Positions 56,127-62,211 of a stretch of 64,000 nt of DNA are shown in pieces. Within the stretch, counting starts at the first letter, position 1. Every line of letters begins with the position of its first letter. The notes below the pieces were generated by a model, which had not been told where the DNA came from, ran no database searches, and was given only the letters and a program-made list of their open reading frames with translations. Source of the stretch: Saprospiraceae bacterium. GTDB lineage: Bacteria > Bacteroidota > Bacteroidia > Chitinophagales > Saprospiraceae. Location: NCBI GenBank assembly GCA_016711125.1, contig JADJTQ010000001.1:62001-126000 (forward strand), read 5' to 3'. Position numbers and translations under genes: made by a program.

Positions 56127-56319
56127 CTACAACATTGGGTTTTATGCAAGTTGGGCTTGACATTAAAACATCGGCTATTTACAAATCCCAGCTTCAGTCC
56201 GGGCAGGACAAGCAACTATCAACTTTAGTTCTTAAATTCAACTTTATATTTTCAAGCAGCAGCGGTTGTGTGCGGACGGAATTCTAATTCCCAACCTGCA
56301 TAAGCCCCGCTCGTTGTGT
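56127..56319 (+). other. attC-like palindrome 7 (193 bases)
   Basis: CTACAAC (56127-56133) with inner arm GGGTTTTATGCAAGTTGGG (56137-56155), opposed by CCCAACCTGCATAAGCCCC (56290-56308; 16 of 19 bases pair), then GTTGTGT (56313-56319). The central loop is long. The next gene starts 21 bases after the GTT. Confidence 0.6.
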
Positions 56320-56333
56320 GCCATGCTAAAAAA

Positions 56334-56798
56334 ATGAAAATGGAATTGATACCTATCAAACAAACAATTGAAGAAAATAGTGATTTACTAAATAATGTAG
56401 AGATTAAGGACAATGTTCAACAGACTATTGACTTCTACAAAAAAGTAGGATTTAAACATCCTTGGATTGGTTACTGTGTACAAAAAGATAGTGTGATTTT
56501 AGGCATGGCTGGGTTTAAAGGACAACCTGCTGATGGAAAAGTTGAAATATCATACGGAACAAACGAACAATTTAGACAAAAAGGAATTGGTACCGAGATT
56601 TGCAAAATGCTAGGGAGGCTATCAAAAAGAACAAACCCGACAGTAGTAATTACAGCCAGAACACTACCTGAACGAAGCCACTCGACAAAAATCCTTGAAA
56701 ACAATGACTTCGAATTACTGGGGACTGTTTTTGACGAAGAAGACGGAGAAGTGTGGGAATGGAAATATAAAAGTGCACAGGCACACAACATCGGCTAA
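56334..56798 (+). CDS. GNAT family N-acetyltransferase (cassette)
   Basis: A 154-residue acetyltransferase starting at 56334 (MKMELIPIKQTIEENSDLLN). The fold is complete: VILGMAGFKGQPADGKVEIS, then YGTNEQFRQKGIGTEICKML with the RQKGIGT acetyl-CoA loop, and SHSTKILENNDFELLGTVFD as the C-terminal block. RimJ/RimL-like; the acceptor is unknown. The start lies 21 bases after the GTT of the long attC-like palindrome, and the end overlaps a left half-palindrome, so it fits a cassette at the right edge of the array. Confidence 0.85.
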   Translation: MKMELIPIKQTIEENSDLLNNVEIKDNVQQTIDFYKKVGFKHPWIGYCVQKDSVILGMAGFKGQPADGKVEISYGTNEQFRQKGIGTEICKMLGRLSKRTNPTVVITARTLPERSHSTKILENNDFELLGTVFDEEDGEVWEWKYKSAQAHNIG

Positions 56799-56815
56799 GA
56801 AAGAATGCCGGCAGA
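56783..56815 (+). other. Left half of an attC-like palindrome
   Basis: ACACAAC followed by ATCGGCTAAGAAAGAATGCC resembles the left arm of the other sites and sits at the end of the GNAT gene, but no matching GTT-ended right arm follows before the minus-strand regulator gene. It may mark where the array was cut. Confidence 0.35.
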
Positions 56816-56842
56816 CGAGATAAAATGAACATTAATTGACCC

Positions 56843-57700
56843 CTACTCAATAATAAATTTGTAACCCCTGCCGGGTACGTTAATGAATTTAATGGAGCTA
56901 TCGTCGGTTAATTTCTTACGTAATTTAGATACCAATACATCGACATTTCTGCTGATGACCACCAGGCCTTTATCTTCCCAAATCTCTTTCATCAGTTTTT
57001 CCCTTTCTACGATCTGATTTATATTCTCTGTAAATATTTTCAATGCTTTTGTTTCTTTTTCCGAAAGCGGAATAGTGTTATTCTCCATTTTAAGCACATT
57101 ATTATCTGCATAGAACTGAAACCTTCCTAATTGTATGTAATCAGTATTATCGACGACTGATTCGTTTTCTTCTTTTTTACGAAACTTATTTTTTACATAA
57201 AATCCAACTAAACTCAGCGGAATAATCAATAGCAACAACCAAAGGAAATTAAACTTATTCGTCTTCAAAAAGTCAATCTCAATAATATAACAACCAACCT
57301 CCAACTTACGACCCCTGCAAGGTGTTAAATCGCCTGTTTGGTCATTTATTTCAAACGCAAAGACAGCTTCCTTTTGTGCACAATTATTAAAACTCACTAT
57401 ATAATCCGTTGCCAGGGCGTTTTTTTGAAATGTTCGTTGAACTAAATTGATGAGTGTATCTGAAATAAACGCAAAATCATTCTGAAAGGAGATTTGATAT
57501 GTATTTTCCTTTAATTTCTTAACCGGCAGCACCCTGGAGGAAGAATCTTTAGCGGTAAGCAACAACTGATGTCCTAAATCACGCAATACCACTTCTATAT
57601 GCTTTTCAGGGGTCTCATTCTTTTTACTGATAAATGCAACAGTAACAATCAGAATAACAATTATCATGATTGAAGATCCAAATAACGGAAATGGCTTCAT
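56843..57700 (-). CDS. Membrane-tethered winged-helix transcriptional regulator (ToxR-like layout)
   Basis: A 285-residue protein from ATG 57700. An N-terminal membrane helix (SSIMIIVILIVTVAFI) leads to a periplasmic domain of about 140 residues (HIEVVLRDLGHQLLLTAKDS, AQKEAVFAFEINDQTGDLTP CR). A second helix (FLWLLLLIIPLSLVGFYV) leads to a cytoplasmic C-terminal OmpR/PhoB-type winged helix: IQLGRFQFYADNNVLKMENN, LSEKETKALKIFTENINQIV, VISRNVDVLVSKLRKKL and INVPGRGYKFIIE. The DNA-binding domain is at the C-terminus, the reverse of ToxR itself but usual in Bacteroidota. It likely senses an envelope signal and acts directly on DNA without a kinase. It diverges from the serine hydrolase gene; a repeat cluster between them is a candidate binding site. 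Confidence 0.85.
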   Translation of the reverse strand: MKPFPLFGSSIMIIVILIVTVAFISKKNETPEKHIEVVLRDLGHQLLLTAKDSSSRVLPVKKLKENTYQISFQNDFAFISDTLINLVQRTFQKNALATDYIVSFNNCAQKEAVFAFEINDQTGDLTPCRGRKLEVGCYIIEIDFLKTNKFNFLWLLLLIIPLSLVGFYVKNKFRKKEENESVVDNTDYIQLGRFQFYADNNVLKMENNTIPLSEKETKALKIFTENINQIVEREKLMKEIWEDKGLVVISRNVDVLVSKLRKKLTDDSSIKFINVPGRGYKFIIE

Positions 57701-57739
57701 GTGTGCAAAATAATTCAATTAGCCCTGGGTTTTCGGCGG

Positions 57740-57777
57740 TTTTACAAACGTTTTACACATCTTTTACATCTTTTTAC
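57740..57777. promoter_or_regulatory. Direct repeats of TTTTAC at 11-base spacing, candidate operator
   Basis: TTTTACA begins at 57740, 57751 and 57762, and TTTTACT at 57772: steps of 11, 11 and 10 bases. Direct repeats at one helical turn are the normal binding geometry of OmpR/PhoB-type winged helices, and the repeats lie 40 bases upstream of the regulator gene, between it and the divergent serine hydrolase gene. The remainder of the 301-base spacer holds no gene. Confidence 0.55.
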
Positions 57778-58001
57778 TGCTAAAGATCTTCCCGGTAGTT
57801 GACGCCGGATATCTTTACTTTATTGTTTCACCAAATCATTAATAGCCATGAATTTCTATATCCTTCCTTTTGCTCCTTTTCGCGGTTGCGCCATCTTCTC
57901 ATCTTCCGGATTGTCAGCCAGACCCAAAAAGAGAGATGGCCGGCCCTGCAAAGACATGGTACTGATATAATTAGGTGGCGCAAACTAAAAAAAATAGAAA
58001 G

Positions 58002-59777
58002 ATGAGAAAAATCATTTTATCAATCCTACTATTCCATTGGCTTACAGCAGCCACTGCACAGCAGCAATATTCTAAAGCTATCAACGAAAAGATCGCCCGG
58101 GTGGAAACCACGCTCTCGGGAGGAATTGTTATCGACGGTAAACTGTATACCCTTGCTGAAAGGATGAAGCATTACAACGTGGCGGGATTAAGTGTCGCTG
58201 TTATCGACAAATACCGGATTGTGTGGGCCAAAGGGTATGGTTATGCCGACAAAAAACAAAACAGGAAAGTAACTGCCAATACCATGTTTGAACCCGGATC
58301 GATCAGTAAGTCACTAAACGCCGTTGGTATCTTACAGCTGGCGCAGCACGGAAAGCTGGATCTCTACCAGGACATCAACCAATACCTGGTAAACTGGAAA
58401 TTCCCCTATGACACCGTGTCCCCTGACAAGAAAATTACAACCGCCCAGTTGCTCAGCCACACTGCAGGCCTGACGGTGCATGGTTTCCCCGGTTACCAAC
58501 GGGATAGTACCATTGCAGGGGTCACCGATATTTTAGACGGCCGGGCTCCTTCAAATACAGAAGCCGTACGATCATTCACTGAACCGGGTAAAGAAGCCCG
58601 TTATTCCGGAGGGGGCATCCTTATAACGCAGCAAATGCTTACCGACCTTACGCAGCAACGATATGAGCAATACATGTATGAGCATGTGCTCCGGCCACTG
58701 GGAATGACCAACAGTTCTTACAATCAGCCTCCAGCAGTTAGTCAAAGGAAAAATCTCGCAACAGGATATAAAAGCAACGGCAATGAAGTGCCAGGAAAGT
58801 ATTTTGTATACCCGGAACAAGCAGCGGCCGGATTATGGACTACACCGACAGATATAGGCAAATACATAATCGAAATGCAGCAGGCTTACCAGGGAAAATC
58901 ATCAAAGGTGATCAACCAGGAAATGGTGAAACTGCATACAACGCCTGTGAAAAATGATATCGCCATGGGCACATACATCCAGAACAGGAATGGCGAGAAA
59001 TACTTCGTCCATACTGCCAGTAACGAAGGGTTTAGTGGTTTATTCATTGGTGGATTGACAAATGGAAAAGGAGCAGCGATATTTGTAAATTCGGACGACG
59101 CCTCCATTGCATTCGAACTGGTCAACAGCATAGCATTAGAATACAATTGGAACGGTTTCAGTAAACCTGAACAAATCACCACCGTGCCGGTCAACGACAC
59201 CCTCACCTCGAAATACATCGGAGAATATATAATAAACGGATATTATTCAGAAATAAGAAAAGAAAAAGACGGGCTTTACTTCTGGACCGATGGCATCAAC
59301 AGCAAATTGTATTTTACGTCCTCAAACGATTTTCGCAACATCGAATTAGGGGGCACAAAGACTTTTACTTTCGATAACGCCGGGACCGTAACCGGTTATT
59401 CGAATACGCTTAATGGCCGGCTGCTTGGAACTGGACAAAAGATAACCACTTTAGATACACTGAAACCGAGAACCGGGCAATCGGGTCCTTTTGGTCGTCA
59501 TTTTCTAGAGACTAAATATTACGACAAAGCGATTGGCTTTTTATCGAAGGGTTTGGAGATCGAACCTTCAGACTCGTCGCTGGTAAAAAACTCAGCTCAC
59601 TCCTATCTCTTTAAGGGTGATTTCACCAAGGCGATTGAGCTATACCGACAATATTTAAAGTCGGGGTATACTGAGAACGAATTAAGCAAAAGTTTGAAAA
59701 ATGATTTTGAATATTTCCGCAATGCAGGGTTTGACCAATCAGTGATAAAAAAGGCAAGCGAGATACTTTCACTATAG
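58002..59777 (+). CDS. Serine hydrolase (class C beta-lactamase fold) with C-terminal TPR-like region
   Basis: A 591-residue exported protein (signal MRKIILSILLFHWLTAATA). The beta-lactamase/DD-peptidase-type domain spans residues 30-390: the SxxK nucleophile in FEPGSISKSLNAVG, the YSG tyrosine in ARYSGGGILITQQML, QLLSHTAGLTVHGFPG, and a late HTASNEGFSGLFIG block in place of KTG. Such proteins are usually esterases or D-aminopeptidases rather than lactamases. A middle region (KYIGEYIINGYYSEIRKEKD) is a lipocalin-like DUF-type barrel. The last 90 residues contain a TPR-like pair (YYDKAIGFLSKGLEIEPSDS, DFTKAIELYRQYLKSGY). GC is higher than in the cassettes. First gene of a likely operon with the propeller lipoproteins. 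Confidence 0.88.
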   Translation: MRKIILSILLFHWLTAATAQQQYSKAINEKIARVETTLSGGIVIDGKLYTLAERMKHYNVAGLSVAVIDKYRIVWAKGYGYADKKQNRKVTANTMFEPGSISKSLNAVGILQLAQHGKLDLYQDINQYLVNWKFPYDTVSPDKKITTAQLLSHTAGLTVHGFPGYQRDSTIAGVTDILDGRAPSNTEAVRSFTEPGKEARYSGGGILITQQMLTDLTQQRYEQYMYEHVLRPLGMTNSSYNQPPAVSQRKNLATGYKSNGNEVPGKYFVYPEQAAAGLWTTPTDIGKYIIEMQQAYQGKSSKVINQEMVKLHTTPVKNDIAMGTYIQNRNGEKYFVHTASNEGFSGLFIGGLTNGKGAAIFVNSDDASIAFELVNSIALEYNWNGFSKPEQITTVPVNDTLTSKYIGEYIINGYYSEIRKEKDGLYFWTDGINSKLYFTSSNDFRNIELGGTKTFTFDNAGTVTGYSNTLNGRLLGTGQKITTLDTLKPRTGQSGPFGRHFLETKYYDKAIGFLSKGLEIEPSDSSLVKNSAHSYLFKGDFTKAIELYRQYLKSGYTENELSKSLKNDFEYFRNAGFDQSVIKKASEILSL

Positions 59778-59791
59778 GATCAATAATTAAA

Positions 59792-59864
59792 AAGAAATTA
59801 TGAAATATGCACACGTATATGCTTTGTTCCTGGTGTTTGTTTTTCACACCGCCTGTGGACAAAA
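59792..59864 (+). repeat. 73-base repeat covering leader and signal peptide, copy 1
   Basis: Bases 59792-59864 equal 60998-61070 at 72 of 73 positions. The unit runs from 8 bases before the start codon to the end of the lipobox region; sequence on both sides is unrelated. Confidence 0.9.
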
Positions 59865-60876
59865 TCAAACAAGCGTTCCAAAGCAAAATAACAGGATCCA
59901 TAGATTAGGATTATCCGAGTCTCAACTTAAAGAGGCGGCCGCCTCGAAGGTACCTATGAGTATGGTTCGGAATGTAAGGCAAGCAAAAAACGGGGACATT
60001 TTAATTGCTTCTTATGTAGGTGTTTATCGATACGATGGAACCTCTTTTACCAATATGACGAGTACAATAGAGTGGCCGACCTTCTGGGATGTGTTGGAAG
60101 ATAGAAAAGGAAACCTTTGGTTGGCTTCCCAAGATTCAGGTGTTTACTTCCAGCCTGCCGGGCAGACAGGCTTTAAGCATTTTAAAGCAAAGGATGGAAC
60201 TGGCATTAGTTCAGCGCTTCATATTTATGAAGATAAAGCCGGTAATATTTGGTTCGGAGCAAGCCGTTACGATGGCAAATCTTTTCGAAAATTTACCACA
60301 AAAGATGGTTTTCCCAGTAACAGTATTCGTTTACTCCTTGAAGACAAAACCGGCAAGCTTTGGTTCGGTGCACAAGGAGAAAGTATGTTCGTTTATGATG
60401 CCCGCCTGAATGACGAAGTCGGGCAGGGAAAAACATTTACCGTATTAAAAAACAAAGATGGCAAAGCGTTTAACAACGTTTGGTCAATAATCGAAGATAA
60501 AAAAGGAAACATTTGGTTCGGTGACGTTGATGGTCTTTGGCGATATGACGGCAGAATCTTTACTAAGGTATCGCAGAGGGGGGCTTATGCTATCATCGAA
60601 GATAAAAAAGGAAACATCTGGACTGCTGGTGACTTAAATCCTCCTAATGGGTCATTCTGGGCACTATCCCGTTTTGATGCAAAGTCCTTGTACGATAAAA
60701 AACCCATTGTAACCGAAATTATGTCAGGACAACCAGGTCTTTTGGGACTTTTGGAAGCTAAGGATGGAAGTATTTGGTTCGGATCTTATAGAGGAGTATA
60801 TCGTTATGATGCCCGCCTGCCGGACGGGCAGGGAAAGACCATAACGGACTTTAAAAGTTCAGCCGCTCAAAAATAA
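59800..60876 (+). CDS. Two-component-regulator-type propeller lipoprotein (copy 1)
   Basis: A 358-residue lipoprotein (MKYAHVYALFLVFVFHTA then CGQN, the lipobox). The mature part consists of repeats of about 40 residues with the signature EDKKGNIWFG or variants (EDRKGNLWLA, EDKAGNIWFG, EDKTGKLWFG, EDKKGNIWTA, EAKDGSIWFG) and VYRYDG-type strands, which form the seven-bladed reg-prop propeller found in hybrid two-component sensors. Here it is free-standing without kinase, so it may be a periplasmic binding or scaffold protein. It starts 23 bases after the serine hydrolase stop. It shares only its first 22 codons nearly identically with the next gene. Confidence 0.82.
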   Translation: MKYAHVYALFLVFVFHTACGQNQTSVPKQNNRIHRLGLSESQLKEAAASKVPMSMVRNVRQAKNGDILIASYVGVYRYDGTSFTNMTSTIEWPTFWDVLEDRKGNLWLASQDSGVYFQPAGQTGFKHFKAKDGTGISSALHIYEDKAGNIWFGASRYDGKSFRKFTTKDGFPSNSIRLLLEDKTGKLWFGAQGESMFVYDARLNDEVGQGKTFTVLKNKDGKAFNNVWSIIEDKKGNIWFGDVDGLWRYDGRIFTKVSQRGAYAIIEDKKGNIWTAGDLNPPNGSFWALSRFDAKSLYDKKPIVTEIMSGQPGLLGLLEAKDGSIWFGSYRGVYRYDARLPDGQGKTITDFKSSAAQK

Positions 60877-60997
60877 TATGTATTGCTGATTTGAAAATAA
60901 TTTGTCAATAATTATTAATCGACAACAGGGAAAATCAGATCATGTTATTCCATTCCGATACAAAATCTTTAGTTTTTTGAAATTTTTAAGTAATTAA

Positions 60998-61070
60998 AAG
61001 AAATTATGAAATACGCACACGTATATGCTTTGTTCCTGGTGTTTGTTTTTCACACCGCCTGTGGACAAAA
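60998..61070 (+). repeat. 73-base repeat covering leader and signal peptide, copy 2
   Basis: Second copy of the unit at 59792-59864, with a single base difference (C for T in the third codon of the signal peptide). Confidence 0.9.
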
Positions 61071-62037
61071 CAAAACAAACGCGGTAAGGTTGAAATACAC
61101 AACCGGAGTTCGTTCAATTTTAGAAGATAGTAAAGGAAATATTTGGTTTGGTAGTTACAACGAAGGAGTGTGTTTGCTTCATAATGGGGAGCTCCAATAT
61201 TTTACAACAGAAAACGGATTAAGTGACAACCAGGTCAGGAGTATTTATGAAGATAAAAATGGCATAATCTGGTTTGAATGTGGCAGAGGATTGAGTATTT
61301 ATGATGGCAAGAAAATAGTCACTTACCAGGAAAGAAATTATGATTCAATAAACGAATGGAAATTAACTGATAATGACCTTTGGTTTAAAGGCGATGAAAG
61401 CTCAGGCTACAACAAACTTGAAGGGAATCCAGGGGTGTATCAATATGACGGAAAAAAACTTTCATATCGTACACTCCCAGTTAAAACAAAATCAGGGCAA
61501 GAGAATCACTATTCAATTTCAACCCCTTTTGTGAAAAGTAAAAATGGAGCGGTTTGGTTTGGAACTTATGGTGCATTGATTGGGTATAATGGTTCAGATT
61601 TTAATGTAATAAACGATGCCTCCTTGGGATTAAATGATGAAACAGGACATCTGCATATCCGCAGTTTAATGGAAGACAGTAAAGGGAATCTTTGGATTGG
61701 TAATAATGGAATTGGTGTTTTGAAATATGATGGAAAAGAAACAATCAATTTCACAGCACAACAAAAATTAAAAAAGGAGGACACCAAAGGCAATTCTCTT
61801 GAAAGAGTATTTTCCGTTGGGGAGGATGGTTCAGGAAATATTTGGTTTGGAACTGTTGAATTTGGTGTATGGAGATATGATGGTAATTCCATGAAAAATT
61901 TTACAAAAGAAGATGGACTTGAGAGTAAACACATTTGGACTATATATAAAAGCAAACAAGGAGAGTTATGGGTTGCAGGAAAAGATCCAAGTGGTGTATA
62001 TCGATTCAATGGCAATTCTTTTGAAAGAAAATATTAA
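61006..62037 (+). CDS. Two-component-regulator-type propeller lipoprotein (copy 2)
   Basis: A 343-residue lipoprotein with the same signal peptide as the preceding gene. The mature sequence differs but is again a reg-prop propeller: SILEDSKGNIWFGSYNEGV, YEDKNGIIWFECGRG, MEDSKGNLWIGNNGIG, VGEDGSGNIWFGTVEFGVWR and IYKSKQGELWVAGKDPSGVY. The blades are more AT-rich than those of the first copy. Tail blades end in VYRFNGNSFERKY. It follows the first copy after a 129-base spacer without clear terminator. It ends 13 bases before an attC-like palindrome. Function is likely ligand or protein binding in the envelope, by fold only. Confidence 0.82.
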   Translation: MKYAHVYALFLVFVFHTACGQNKTNAVRLKYTTGVRSILEDSKGNIWFGSYNEGVCLLHNGELQYFTTENGLSDNQVRSIYEDKNGIIWFECGRGLSIYDGKKIVTYQERNYDSINEWKLTDNDLWFKGDESSGYNKLEGNPGVYQYDGKKLSYRTLPVKTKSGQENHYSISTPFVKSKNGAVWFGTYGALIGYNGSDFNVINDASLGLNDETGHLHIRSLMEDSKGNLWIGNNGIGVLKYDGKETINFTAQQKLKKEDTKGNSLERVFSVGEDGSGNIWFGTVEFGVWRYDGNSMKNFTKEDGLESKHIWTIYKSKQGELWVAGKDPSGVYRFNGNSFERKY

Positions 62038-62050
62038 ATAGAACACGAGC

Positions 62051-62185
62051 GCGCAACACAGTATATAAGCTATGGCTTGGTCTTTGCTTCTCCGGAGAAT
62101 CCGCGAGGATTTTCCAGAAGAGTTTTGTACTTTTAATGGTTCGTGCCAAGAGATACGCCACAGCTCATATACAAGAACGTTATAG
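62051..62185 (+). other. attC-like palindrome 8 (135 bases)
   Basis: GCGCAAC (62051-62057) then ACAGTATATAAGCTATGGC; right side GCCACAGCTCATATACAAGA then AC and GTTATAG (62179-62185). The arms pair over about 22 bases. The next gene starts 33 bases after the GTT. It shares the GTATATAA/ATATAC arms with palindromes 2 and 5. Confidence 0.6.
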
Positions 62186-62211
62186 AGAATTACTAATAAA
62201 TTAAAAAAAAT

